Positions 26,969 to 35,158 of a stretch of 64,000 bases of DNA are shown piece after piece. The position numbers and the translations under genes were made by a program. The notes below the pieces were generated by a model. That model had not been told where the DNA came from. It was given only the letters and a program-made list of their open reading frames with translations, and made no database searches. Each line of letters starts with the position of its first letter. Positions within the stretch are counted from its first letter, which is position 1. The stretch comes from JBBPYC01 sp965218765 (GTDB lineage Bacteria; Pseudomonadota; Gammaproteobacteria; Burkholderiales; Burkholderiaceae_C): contig CBDCLU010000002.1 in the NCBI GenBank assembly GCA_965218765.1, forward strand, positions 682,001-746,000. The letters are read 5' to 3'.

Positions 26969-27161
26969 GATGATCGCTTCGGGCCTTCTCAAGCGCCCTC
27001 CGGGGCACTTGTTAGCTGGTCAAAAAAACCTTCCGCGACACGGCTTCACCGGTTGGCGGATGCGACGGTGGCAGGGGAAGGGCCTTGAACTGTCAGCGAC
27101 GATTGTGCCACCGTTTGGTGCATCGACCTTCTGCGTCACGCTGCTTGACGTTTGCCGTCAA

Positions 27162-27226
27162 CTATCTTTTTAGTAGCTACAGGTGAAGGCGGCACCTGCG
27201 CCCACCGGCTAATTGGCTAAAGAATC
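27162..27226 (+). repeat. Palindromic repeat, copy 2 (spans the prpE stop codon)
   Basis: A 65-bp element aligning without gaps to the copy in purL at 44863: by my hand count about 42 of 65 positions agree. Shared blocks at identical spacing are CTA (1-3), GTAGCT (12-17), AGGTG (20-24), ACCTGCGCC (33-41) and TTGGCT (52-57). AGGTG and ACCT form one inverted repeat, and CTA with TAG another. The right end runs into prpE, so its last codons, including the rare TTA, and its TAG stop are made of repeat sequence. Confidence 0.75.
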
Positions 27227-29104
27227 ACTGATCTGGCGCAGCGCGGCCGGGTCTTCGATGGTGCTCAGATCGCCGGGCTCGCGCGCTTCGCAGATGGCCT
27301 GGATCGCGCGCCGCAACAACTTGCCGCTGCGGGTCTTGGGCAGCGCAGCCACGAAGCGCACGCGTGCCGGCCGCGCCAGCGCGCCGAGCTGACGATCCAC
27401 CTGCTGCATCAGTTCCGCTTCGAGTCGGGCACGGCCGTCCTGGTCGGCCAGTGTGGCGATGTCTTTTGCAACCACGAACGCCAGCGCGACCTGCCCTTTC
27501 AGCGAATCGGCCACGCCCACCACGCCGACTTCCGCCACATTCGGATGGCTCGCGATGCATTCCTCGATCTCGCGCGTGCCCAGCCGATGGCCAGCCACGT
27601 TGATCACGTCGTCGGTGCGGCCCAGGATGAAGATGTAGCCATCCGCGTCCCGGATCGCCCAGTCAAAGGTGCTGTAGACCTGTTTGCCCGGAATCGTGCG
27701 CCAGTAGGTGTTCACGTAGCGCTCGTCGTCACCCCATACGGTCTGCATGAAGCCTGGCGGCGTCGGGCCGTCGATCACGAGCACACCCTTCTGGTCGGCA
27801 CCGGTCAGCTCCTCGCCGGTCGCCTCGTCCATCAGCCTCACGTCGAAGCCGTAGACTGCAAATCCCGGGCTGCCGTAGCGGCTCGGCTGCGGCTGCACGC
27901 CGTTGCACAGCGACAGGATCGGCCAGCCACTTTCGGTCTGCCAGTAGTTGTCGATGATCGGCACCTGCAGGCTTTCGCCGATCCAGTTGGCGGTCGGCGC
28001 ATCCAGCGGCTCGCCGGCCAGAAACAGCGCGCGCAGGCACGCCAGGTCGTGCCGCTGCAGCAGCGCCGGATCCTGCTTCTTCAACACGCGCACCGCGGTC
28101 GGCGAACTGAACATCACGCTCACCTGAAACCGCTCGACCAGTTGCCAGAAGATACCGCCGTCAGGCCGCGTCGGCAGGCCCTCGTAGAGGATCGTCGCCA
28201 TGCCGGCCAAGAGCGGCGCATAGACGATGTAGCTGTGGCCGACAACCCAGCCGATGTCGCTCGTGCAGAAGAACGTCTCGCCGGGTTTGCCGCCGAAGAT
28301 CAGCGGAATGCTTGCCGCCAATGCCACCGCGTAGCCGCCCACGTCGCGCTGCACGCCCTTCGGGCTGCCGGTGGTGCCGCTGGTGTAGAGCGTGTAGCTG
28401 ACGTCGGTCGCATCGAGCCAGACGCAGGGCACGCTCGCGCCCCGATGCTGCTCGCGCAATTCGGCCCAGTCATGGTCCCGCCCCGGCATGCGCGCCATGG
28501 TCGCCAGGCCCCGATCGATCAGCAGCACGGCTTTCGGCGGCGCCTGCGCAAGCGCGATCGCCGCGTCCAGCAACGGCTTGTAGGCGATCACTTTTCCGCC
28601 ACGCGATCCGGCATCGGCACTCACGATCACCGTGGGCTCGGCATTGTCGATGCGGCTGGCCAGCGCCTGCGACGCGAAGCCGCCGAACACCACGCAGTGG
28701 ATCGCGCCGATGCGCGCGCAGGCCAGCATCGCGACCACTGCTTCGGCGATCATCGGCAGATAGATCAGCACGCGGTTGCCGCGCCCGACGCCGAGCGCCT
28801 GCAGCGCCGCGGCCATGCATTGCACCTCTGCGTGCAGCTCGGCGAACGTGATGCTGCGCAGCTGGCCGGTTTCGGTGGACACTGCGTGCAGCGCGGGCTG
28901 GTCGCCGCGCGGCGCGAGGTGGCGATCGACCGCGTTGTGGCACAGGTTGGTGGTGCCGCCTGTGAACCAGCGCGTGAACGGCGGACGGCTGTCGTCGCAG
29001 ATCGTCACAGGAGGCGTCTGCCAGTCGATCAGCCGTGCCTGTTCGGCCCAGAACGCATCCCGGTCGTGGATCGAGCGGCGATGAAAATCGGCGTAGTCGG
29101 GCAT
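27209..29104 (-). CDS. prpE: Propionyl-CoA synthetase PrpE (acyl-CoA synthetase family)
   Basis: An AMP-forming acyl-CoA synthetase of 631 residues. The P-loop-like motif is YTLYTSGTTGSPKG, the adenylate site contains NYWQTESGWP, and the hinge and A8 region is YIFILGRTDDVINVAGHRLG. The acetylatable catalytic Lys lies in PKTRSGKLLRR near the C-terminus. Several segments are closer to PrpE than to the acs gene in this window (for example RDVGGYAVALAASI), so propionate is the likely substrate. It is the last gene of the fkpB-ispH-isochorismatase-like unit, 71 nt after the latter. The final residues LAN and the stop derive from a palindromic repeat. No prpBCD genes are in the window. Confidence 0.87.
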   Translation of the reverse strand: MPDYADFHRRSIHDRDAFWAEQARLIDWQTPPVTICDDSRPPFTRWFTGGTTNLCHNAVDRHLAPRGDQPALHAVSTETGQLRSITFAELHAEVQCMAAALQALGVGRGNRVLIYLPMIAEAVVAMLACARIGAIHCVVFGGFASQALASRIDNAEPTVIVSADAGSRGGKVIAYKPLLDAAIALAQAPPKAVLLIDRGLATMARMPGRDHDWAELREQHRGASVPCVWLDATDVSYTLYTSGTTGSPKGVQRDVGGYAVALAASIPLIFGGKPGETFFCTSDIGWVVGHSYIVYAPLLAGMATILYEGLPTRPDGGIFWQLVERFQVSVMFSSPTAVRVLKKQDPALLQRHDLACLRALFLAGEPLDAPTANWIGESLQVPIIDNYWQTESGWPILSLCNGVQPQPSRYGSPGFAVYGFDVRLMDEATGEELTGADQKGVLVIDGPTPPGFMQTVWGDDERYVNTYWRTIPGKQVYSTFDWAIRDADGYIFILGRTDDVINVAGHRLGTREIEECIASHPNVAEVGVVGVADSLKGQVALAFVVAKDIATLADQDGRARLEAELMQQVDRQLGALARPARVRFVAALPKTRSGKLLRRAIQAICEAREPGDLSTIEDPAALRQISDSLAN

Positions 29105-29175
29105 CTGGGCTCCCAATGAGTCTGGCTGGCGCGAACGATTGCACTGCTTGAAGATCGCATCCCGCCGCCACGCGT

Positions 29176-29784
29176 TCAACGCAGCAGCGCGATCACTTCC
29201 CGATAAGCCGGATGCCGGCTGCCGCCCAGCCATTCGAACGCGACCATTTCGGTCGTCACGAGCTCGACGCCCGCACCGGCAAGCCGGTCGTAGGCGGCAT
29301 CCCGATCGCGCTCGCTGCGCGCGCCGCAGGCATCGGTCACGACCCAAACGTCGAAGTCTTCATCCTGCAAGCCAAGCGCAGTCTGCAGCACGCCGACATG
29401 CGCCGCACAGCCGGCCAGCACCAGCTGCTGCCGGCCGCTGGCCGGCTCCGGCGCCGGGCGCTGCTGGTGTTTCGGCAGGCTGCGTGCGTTGCCCGAAACT
29501 GGTTTGACCGGCGGGCGCAGCAGCGTCAGCAAGCTGCCTTCGCAGGCGTTGAACGACGCGCTAGAAACCAAACGGCCGGCGGCGCTGCGCAGTTCGCCAT
29601 CGAAGTCGCCGGCACCTTCGAGTTCGACGGCCCGGACCGGCACTTCGAGCAGCCGGGCGATGCGCGCGAGCCGCCGCGCCTGTGCCAGCAGCACATCGGC
29701 GTGCGCCACGTCGGCAAACAGCCCGGACTGCCAGCACAGCAGCAGCAGTTGCGAATCGTCGGCGTCGAGCAGCATGGCCGTCAA
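29176..29784 (-). CDS. Isochorismatase-fold protein lacking the catalytic triad
   Basis: A 202-residue protein of the isochorismatase/nicotinamidase superfamily, recognised by its C-terminal half: HVGVLQTALGL, VVTDACGAR and VTTEMVAFEWL. The expected catalytic Asp position (usual form IDxQ) reads LLCWQ. The expected Lys before FSA is replaced in LVSSASFNAC, and the nucleophile Cys of HVCV is Gly in HVGV. A basic Pro-rich insert of about 25 residues precedes strand LVLAGC. All three triad residues therefore appear lost, suggesting a non-enzymatic role. Its ATG overlaps the ispH stop by ATGA, fixing the start. It may regulate or bind a partner of an active paralogue, but that is inference. Confidence 0.75.
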   Translation of the reverse strand: MTAMLLDADDSQLLLLCWQSGLFADVAHADVLLAQARRLARIARLLEVPVRAVELEGAGDFDGELRSAAGRLVSSASFNACEGSLLTLLRPPVKPVSGNARSLPKHQQRPAPEPASGRQQLVLAGCAAHVGVLQTALGLQDEDFDVWVVTDACGARSERDRDAAYDRLAGAGVELVTTEMVAFEWLGGSRHPAYREVIALLR

Positions 29785-30752
29785 CGATCGTGCATCGCTG
29801 CATCGGCGCGCAGACCCTTGGGCAACGGAAACTTGACGGTCTCGACGATGCCGTCCATGTCGCGCACCGACACCGCGCCGAGCGCTCGGATGCGCGCGAT
29901 CACCTGCTGCACCAGGATTTCAGGAGCGGACGCGCCGGCGGTCAGGCCGACCCGGATCGAGTGACCTGAGCCGAACCATTCGGGCCGCACCTCCTCGGCG
30001 CTGTCGACCATGTAGCTGGTCGTGTGCAGCTTCTGCGCAACCTCCTGCAACCGGTTGCTGTTGGAGCTGGTCGGGCTGCCGACCACGATCACCATGTCCA
30101 CCTGCGGGCTCATCAGCTTGACGGCGTCCTGGCGGTTCTGGGTCGCATAGCAGATGTCCTGCTGCTTCGGCTCGCGCACTTTCGGAAAGCGGGCTTTCAC
30201 GGCTGCCGCGATCTCGGCCGCGTCATCGACCGACAAAGTGGTCTGCGTGACCATCGCAAGCCGCTCGGTCTGCAGGGGTGCCGCGCGCGCCACGTCGGCC
30301 ACGTCTTCCACCAGGTGAATGCCCGAGTCGAGCTGGCCCATCGTGCCTTCGACTTCCGGATGGCCCTTGTGGCCGATCATGATGAACTCGTAGCCTTCGC
30401 GGGCCAGCTTGGCGACTTCGACGTGCACCTTGGTCACGAGCGGACAGGTCGCGTCGAATATGTGGAAGCCGCGCGCCTGCGCTTCCTGCTGTACCGCTTT
30501 CGACACGCCGTGCGCACTGAACACCAGCGTTGCGCCGGGCGGCACATCCGCGAGATCCTCGATGAAGATCGCGCCTTTGGCTTTCAGGTCGTTCACCACA
30601 TAGGTGTTGTGCACGATCTCATGGCGCACATAGATCGGTGCGCCGAACTTGGCCAGCGCGCGCTCGACGATCTCGATGGCCCGATCCACGCCGGCGCAGA
30701 AACCGCGCGGTTCGGCCAGCAGGATTTGCGTTGTGGTTTCCATGGCTTCCAT
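29781..30752 (-). CDS. ispH: 4-hydroxy-3-methylbut-2-enyl diphosphate reductase IspH
   Basis: A 323-residue [4Fe-4S] enzyme that makes IPP and DMAPP from HMBPP in the last step of the MEP isoprenoid pathway. The three cluster ligands are visible: Cys19 in EPRGFCAGV, a second in FDATCP near residue 103, and a third in QDICYATQNR near residue 203. Substrate-binding motifs HEIVHN, HKGHPE and GSPTSSNSNRL are intact. A second Met at residue 4 is an alternative start. It follows the FKBP-type isomerase gene by 18 nt, the common fkpB-ispH pairing, and overlaps the isochorismatase-like gene. Confidence 0.97.
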   Translation of the reverse strand: MEAMETTTQILLAEPRGFCAGVDRAIEIVERALAKFGAPIYVRHEIVHNTYVVNDLKAKGAIFIEDLADVPPGATLVFSAHGVSKAVQQEAQARGFHIFDATCPLVTKVHVEVAKLAREGYEFIMIGHKGHPEVEGTMGQLDSGIHLVEDVADVARAAPLQTERLAMVTQTTLSVDDAAEIAAAVKARFPKVREPKQQDICYATQNRQDAVKLMSPQVDMVIVVGSPTSSNSNRLQEVAQKLHTTSYMVDSAEEVRPEWFGSGHSIRVGLTAGASAPEILVQQVIARIRALGAVSVRDMDGIVETVKFPLPKGLRADAAMHDR

Positions 30753-30770
30753 TGCACAAAAGGGTCTTCG

Positions 30771-31229
30771 TCACAGCACACCGATCACGAACGCTTCGAA
30801 CGTGACCGGCTGGCCGGCCAGCGGATGATTGAAATCGAACAGCACCGCCTGCGGACTGGCCGCGTTGCCGATCTGCCGCACGGTGCCTGCATAACCGGCA
30901 CTGCCGTCCGGCGTCGGAAACTCGATCACTTCGCCGATCTGATAGTGCTGGTGCGGCTCGCCGAGCCGGTCGAGCAGCTCGCGCGCGACCCACTGCAGCA
31001 TGTCCGGGTTCGGCTGGCCGAACGCGGCGCCGGCCGCCAGTTCCACCTGCCGGCGCTCGCCTTCGCGCAAGCCGAGCAGCTCGCGCTCCACCGCAGGCGC
31101 CAGCGCACCGCTGCCGAGCGTCAGGGTGGCCGGCTTGCCGCCGAATGTATTGACCACGTCACCCTGCGGTCCGGCCAGCCGGTAATGCAGCGTGAGAAAG
31201 GAATTCGGTTCGACGACGGCGGTGGACAT
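30771..31229 (-). CDS. fkpB: FKBP-type peptidyl-prolyl isomerase (FkpB/SlpA-like)
   Basis: A 152-residue cytoplasmic protein of the SlyD/SlpA class, where an FKBP domain carries an inserted chaperone flap. The FKBP strands are visible in SFLTLHYRLAG, LTLGSGALAPAVE and the closing ASPQAVLFDFNHPLAGQPVTFEAFV. The flap covers about residues 65-120. There is no His-rich metal-binding tail, so SlpA/FkpB is favoured over SlyD. It is the first gene of the minus-strand group with ispH, divergent from radC with a 128-nt spacer. It probably helps fold nascent proteins. Confidence 0.9.
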   Translation of the reverse strand: MSTAVVEPNSFLTLHYRLAGPQGDVVNTFGGKPATLTLGSGALAPAVERELLGLREGERRQVELAAGAAFGQPNPDMLQWVARELLDRLGEPHQHYQIGEVIEFPTPDGSAGYAGTVRQIGNAASPQAVLFDFNHPLAGQPVTFEAFVIGVL

Positions 31230-31357
31230 GGCGGGAAGGTTGACGAGTGCGGCGGCCGTCGGCCCCGAGGCGTGCGTTGCCGCGCAGCCTAAACTGCCCT
31301 CGATTGTAGAAAGCCCGTGCCCGCTCTGCTGCTGCTGCCTGCGCTCACCCCAGACCC

Positions 31358-32044
31358 ATGCCTTTGCACGACCTGCCTGCCGACATGCGCCCGCGCGAAA
31401 AGCTGCTGGCGCGCGGAGCTGGCGCGTTGAGCGACGTCGAACTGCTCGCGTTGCTGCTGCGCACCGGCATCAAGGGCTGCGGCGTGTTGCAGTTGGCCGC
31501 GCAGTTGCTCGATGCGCCACCGCGCGGCTTCGGCGGCATCGGCGGCCTGTTGCAGGCCAGCGCGGTCGACCTGAAGCGCGTCAAGGGGCTCGGTCCGGCC
31601 AAACGCGCGGAACTGGTCGCGGTGCTCGAACTCGCGCGCCGCGCACTGGGCCAAAGCCTGCGCGAGCGCGAAGTGTTCGAGACGCCGTTGGCGGTGCGGC
31701 AGTACCTGCAGCTGCACCTGTCGGTGCATCCGCACGAAGTGTTTGCGATGCTGTTCCTCGACGCGCAGCACCGGCTTATCGCGATGGAAGAGCTGTTTCG
31801 CGGCACCCTGACGCAGACCAGCGTCTACCCGCGCGAGGTGTTGCTGCGCGCGCTGCACCATCATGCAGCGTCGGTGGTGCTGGCGCACAACCACCCGAGC
31901 GGGTCGGTGCAGCCGTCGCGTGCCGACGAGGCACTGACGCAGACATTGAAGAACGCGCTCGCGCTGATCGACGTGCGCGTGCTCGACCACGTGATCGTCG
32001 GCACCGGCGCCGCACTGTCGATGGCCGAGCACGGGTTCATGTAA
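31358..32044 (+). CDS. radC: RadC family JAB-domain protein
   Basis: A 228-residue protein with an N-terminal helix-hairpin-helix region (VKGLGPAKRAELVA near residues 72-85) and a C-terminal JAB1/MPN metalloprotease-like domain. The zinc motif is HNHPSGSVQPSRAD, preceded by LFLDAQHRLI with the conserved acidic neighbourhood, and followed by LDHVIVG. The family was named for DNA repair, but its actual role is unclear. The protein is complete at the normal length of about 225. It is divergent from fkpB and is followed after 14 nt by an Smr-domain gene, so the two may be co-transcribed. Confidence 0.93.
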   Translation: MPLHDLPADMRPREKLLARGAGALSDVELLALLLRTGIKGCGVLQLAAQLLDAPPRGFGGIGGLLQASAVDLKRVKGLGPAKRAELVAVLELARRALGQSLREREVFETPLAVRQYLQLHLSVHPHEVFAMLFLDAQHRLIAMEELFRGTLTQTSVYPREVLLRALHHHAASVVLAHNHPSGSVQPSRADEALTQTLKNALALIDVRVLDHVIVGTGAALSMAEHGFM

Positions 32045-32058
32045 GGTGCGCAGCCAGC

Positions 32059-32805
32059 ATGAATGCAGCCAAGAAAGAGGACGCACTGCAAAGCGCACGC
32101 AAGCTGCCGGCGGTGCGCGTCGCGTCACTGAAGGATCTCAAGCAGGTGGCAGCCGAAGTGGCCGCGCGCAAGGCGCGCATCGCGCACGAAGCTGCCGCGG
32201 CTGAGGCCGCCCGGCTCGATGCGCAGCGACACGCGCTTGCTGCCACGTTCCTGTTCGCGCGCGCGGTCGGCAAGGTGTCGCCATTGAAAGCCTCGCCGCG
32301 CGCCGAACACCCGGCGCGCCCGCGCGAACCGGTCGCGGCGCAGCGTGCCCTGGATGAGCAGGCCGTGCTGCGCGAAGCGCTCAGCGATGGCTTTGACGTG
32401 TCCAGCCTGCTCGACACCGACGAGGCGCTGAGCTTCTGCCGCGCCGGTCTCGGGCCCGACGTGCCGCGGCGGCTGCGTCGCGGCGACTGGAGCATTCAGC
32501 GTCAGCTCGACCTGCACGGGCTGCGCCGGGACGACGCGCGCGAACAGCTGTCTGCCTTCATCCGCGATGCGTACAAGGCTGGGCTGCGCTGCGTGCGTGT
32601 GGTGCATGGCAAGGGACTCGGCTCGCCCGGCAAGACGCCGGTGCTCAAAGGGCGCGTACAGAGCTGGCTGGTGCAGAAAAACGAAGTGCTGGCTTTCGTC
32701 CAGGCCCGGCCTGCCGATGGCGGCGCCGGTGCGCTGGTGGTCCTGCTCAAGCCCGGCGTTGCGCGGCAGGCGCGTGGTCGGCTCAACTGGCCCGGGCAAC
32801 CGTGA
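32059..32805 (+). CDS. Smr/MutS2-type endonuclease domain protein
   Basis: A 248-residue protein with a charged, Ala-rich helical N-terminus of about 130 residues and a C-terminal Smr domain. The domain has the two family motifs LDLHG and VVHGKG, plus LKGRVQSWLVQ before the end. Smr domains cut nucleic acids: in MutS2 proteins they nick DNA, and stand-alone versions act on RNA at stalled ribosomes in some organisms. ATG 32059 is 14 nt beyond radC. The match resembles E. coli SmrA/SmrB in size. The function in this organism is not determined by the sequence. Confidence 0.88.
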   Translation: MNAAKKEDALQSARKLPAVRVASLKDLKQVAAEVAARKARIAHEAAAAEAARLDAQRHALAATFLFARAVGKVSPLKASPRAEHPARPREPVAAQRALDEQAVLREALSDGFDVSSLLDTDEALSFCRAGLGPDVPRRLRRGDWSIQRQLDLHGLRRDDAREQLSAFIRDAYKAGLRCVRVVHGKGLGSPGKTPVLKGRVQSWLVQKNEVLAFVQARPADGGAGALVVLLKPGVARQARGRLNWPGQP

Positions 32806-32856
32806 TCCGATTTTTAAGTTTCTCGCCCATCCACTCGACCTTAGGAGAACCGACCG

Positions 32857-33006
32857 ATGCAAACGCACGCAACACAACACCCACCCGGCGACGAGTCACC
32901 CGGCCATGTACCGGGATCGATGCCAATCGAGCCCGACAAGGGGCCGAGCCTGCCGACGGTACCGCCGACGCCCGGCGACGATCCAGTGCCGCAGCCCAAG
33001 GTCTGA
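32857..33006 (+). CDS. Small proline-rich protein (49 aa)
   Basis: A short frame that I consider real: an AGGAGA Shine-Dalgarno ends a few bases before the ATG, and the ORF of 49 codons ends in TGA. The product is highly enriched in Pro, Gly, Asp and acidic residues, ending DDPVPQPKV, with no hydrophobic segment and no Cys. It would be disordered and soluble. It lies between an Smr-domain gene and a DUF4397 lipoprotein on the same strand. I recall similar small Pro-rich peptides in Burkholderia-like genomes but cannot verify that. Ribosome profiling or conservation would decide. Confidence 0.5.
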   Translation: MQTHATQHPPGDESPGHVPGSMPIEPDKGPSLPTVPPTPGDDPVPQPKV

Positions 33007-33198
33007 GTTATCGCCGGCGTGTGCATCAGGCACGCCTCGCAACGGTCGATGCAGCGGTGCCCAGCGCAGGCGGGTGCGCTTTTTGCCTGCTGTCAGACGT
33101 TCGTGTCCTGAGCATGTCGGCTGTGCAGCCGCCTGGCGGCCGGATTGCCCTGTGTTAAGGTAATGCGGCTTGAAATTCCCAACTGAAAGGTACTGCTG

Positions 33199-33963
33199 AT
33201 GAATAAATTTTCCCTGAGCAAGTTGTTGTTGGTCTCGATTCCGCTGGTCGGTCTGTCCGCCTGCGGTGACAGCGATGTTGCCAATGTGATCGGCACGGCC
33301 GAGCCGCAGGTCCGCCTTGCACACGTCGCCCCGAATGCACCGGCCGTGACGTTGCAGCGCAATGGTCAAAATCGCAATGAAGCGACCAACGTTCCGTACC
33401 CGACGATCACGAACTACTTCAATACCGACAACAACAACGCGACCTATGACGTGCGCGTGGCCAGCAGTGGTGCCAGCGTCGGCAACGTGAACATCGATGC
33501 CGAGCGTGGTCATAAATACACCATCCTCACGGTGGCCGAGTCCACTGGTGCAACCAGCCTCTCGGTGATCAACGATCCGACCAATCTGGGTGTCACCAAC
33601 GACAACTCGCGCGTGCGCGTGTTCAATGCATCGGCCAATGCACAAAACATCGACATCTACACGATCGGTCAGCAGCAAACAATTGCGTCGCTGAACCCGG
33701 ATCTGCCCAGCATCGGCTTCAAGCAGTCGAATCCGCGGGATGGCGCCGATTCACTGGGCCGACGCGGTGGTGACTACAAGATCGTCGTGACCACGGCCGG
33801 CACCAAGAACGTCCTGTTCCAGGGGAACTACACGATCCGCGATAACCAGAACGTGCTGTTCGTTACCGTTCCTGTGCTGCCCAGCAACGGCCAGCCGGCT
33901 ACCGGCGTGGCGCTGCTTGCGAAGCAGGGCGATGACACAACCGTTGTGGTGCCGCGTCTGTGA
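33199..33963 (+). CDS. DUF4397 domain lipoprotein
   Basis: A secreted protein of 254 residues. The signal peptide has lipobox LSAC with Cys at residue 22, so it is probably a membrane-anchored lipoprotein. DUF4397 domains are immunoglobulin-like beta domains, recognisable as VRLAHVAPNAPAVTL and again as RVRVFNASANAQNIDIY, suggesting two repeats. An AAAGG Shine-Dalgarno precedes the ATG. It is rich in Asn, Thr and Ala and uses more A/T-ending codons at its start than neighbouring genes. A strong hairpin terminator follows. Function unknown; a surface or adhesive role is inferred only from fold and localisation. Confidence 0.82.
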   Translation: MNKFSLSKLLLVSIPLVGLSACGDSDVANVIGTAEPQVRLAHVAPNAPAVTLQRNGQNRNEATNVPYPTITNYFNTDNNNATYDVRVASSGASVGNVNIDAERGHKYTILTVAESTGATSLSVINDPTNLGVTNDNSRVRVFNASANAQNIDIYTIGQQQTIASLNPDLPSIGFKQSNPRDGADSLGRRGGDYKIVVTTAGTKNVLFQGNYTIRDNQNVLFVTVPVLPSNGQPATGVALLAKQGDDTTVVVPRL

Positions 33964-34025
33964 CCTGACTTTCCCCGGATGCGCTGCTGCAAAGCGATTC
34001 CCAAGCTGCGCGGCCTGACTGGATG

Positions 34026-34058
34026 AACCTGCCGGGCTTGCCCGAGCAGGTTTTTTTT
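34026..34058 (+). terminator. Rho-independent terminator after the DUF4397 gene
   Basis: The stem pairs AACCTGC with GCAGGTT around an inner CGGGC/CCCG stem and a short loop, followed by eight T residues. It lies 62 nt beyond the DUF4397 stop and just before the convergent lgt stop, so it may serve both strands. Confidence 0.85.
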
Positions 34059-34066
34059 CGTGCGGG

Positions 34067-34966
34067 CTACCGAGCCGGCCCGGCGTCCTGCGATCGGAAA
34101 GCGGTCTCACGCGACGGCAAGCCGGTGCCCGGCTGCGGTGCCGGCCAAAATGTCGCCCAGCTCCATAGCCCAATCCCGCCAACGATCATCGGCACGCACA
34201 GCCACTGACCCATCGACAGCCCGAGCGACAGCAGCCCTAGGAACGCATCCGGCTCACGGAAGTATTCAGCGGTGAAACGCAGCACGCCGTAGCCGAACAG
34301 GAACAGGCCGCTGACCTGCCCCGTCTTGCGGCCGCGGCCATCCGGCCGCGGGCTGCGCGCATACAGCCACAACACGACGAACAGCAGCACGCCTTCGAGC
34401 AACACCTGGTAGAGCTGCGACGGATGGCGCGGCTGCGGCCCGGCGCCCTGGAACACCATGCCCCAGGGCAACGACGGATCGGCGACCCGGCCCCAGAGCT
34501 CACCGTTGATGAAGTTGCCCACACGCCCCATCGCCAGCCCGAGCGGCACACAGGGCGCGGCAAAGTCCATCACTTCAAGCCAGCGCCGGCCGCGCGAATG
34601 CGCGAACCAGACCATCGCCGCGAACACGCCGAGCATGCCGCCGTGAAAGCTCATGCCGCCTTCCCAGACCGCAAAAATCTTGAGCGGATTGGCCAGATAA
34701 AAGCCGGGTTTGTAGAACAGGCAGTAACCCAGGCGTCCGCCGATCACGACGCCCAGCACGCCCAGAAACAACATGTCCTCCACATCGCGCCGGCTCCAGG
34801 CACCGGCCGGGCTCGCGGTGGCGGATGCGAACGGCTGATGCCTGAGCCGGCGAAAAGCCAGCCACATGTACGACCCGAACGCCACCAGGTAACAAAGGCC
34901 GTACCAGTGGACGGCCAGTGGTCCGATCTGCAGCGCGACCGGGTCGATTTGCGGGTGAATCAGCAT
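34067..34966 (-). CDS. lgt: Prolipoprotein diacylglyceryl transferase
   Basis: An inner-membrane enzyme of 299 residues that transfers diacylglycerol from phosphatidylglycerol to the lipobox Cys of prolipoproteins. Several hydrophobic spans are evident. The Lgt signature GRVGNFINGELWGR is complete, and HGGM in EGGMSFHGGML supplies the catalytic His region. Additional motifs are RHPSQLYQ and FREPDAFLG. The ATG at 34966 gives the normal N-terminus MLIHPQIDPVAL. It is divergent from ilvD with a 192-nt spacer. The C-terminal tail of about 25 residues is longer than in E. coli. Confidence 0.95.
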   Translation of the reverse strand: MLIHPQIDPVALQIGPLAVHWYGLCYLVAFGSYMWLAFRRLRHQPFASATASPAGAWSRRDVEDMLFLGVLGVVIGGRLGYCLFYKPGFYLANPLKIFAVWEGGMSFHGGMLGVFAAMVWFAHSRGRRWLEVMDFAAPCVPLGLAMGRVGNFINGELWGRVADPSLPWGMVFQGAGPQPRHPSQLYQVLLEGVLLFVVLWLYARSPRPDGRGRKTGQVSGLFLFGYGVLRFTAEYFREPDAFLGLLSLGLSMGQWLCVPMIVGGIGLWSWATFWPAPQPGTGLPSRETAFRSQDAGPAR

Positions 34967-35158
34967 GCCCCGGATTGTGCCTTTGCGCGTTCGGCGTCCC
35001 ACCGCGGGATGGCAAACGCCCTGGCGACGAATCGATCGACCGAAAGCCCGCGCCAGTAGACTGAGCGCCGGCGTTCGCAACGCATTGCACAAAGCCCCCT
35101 TGGCAAAACGATTGCACCGTTCGGCCGACCCGATGTTGAACCTTGCAGGAGACCCCAT

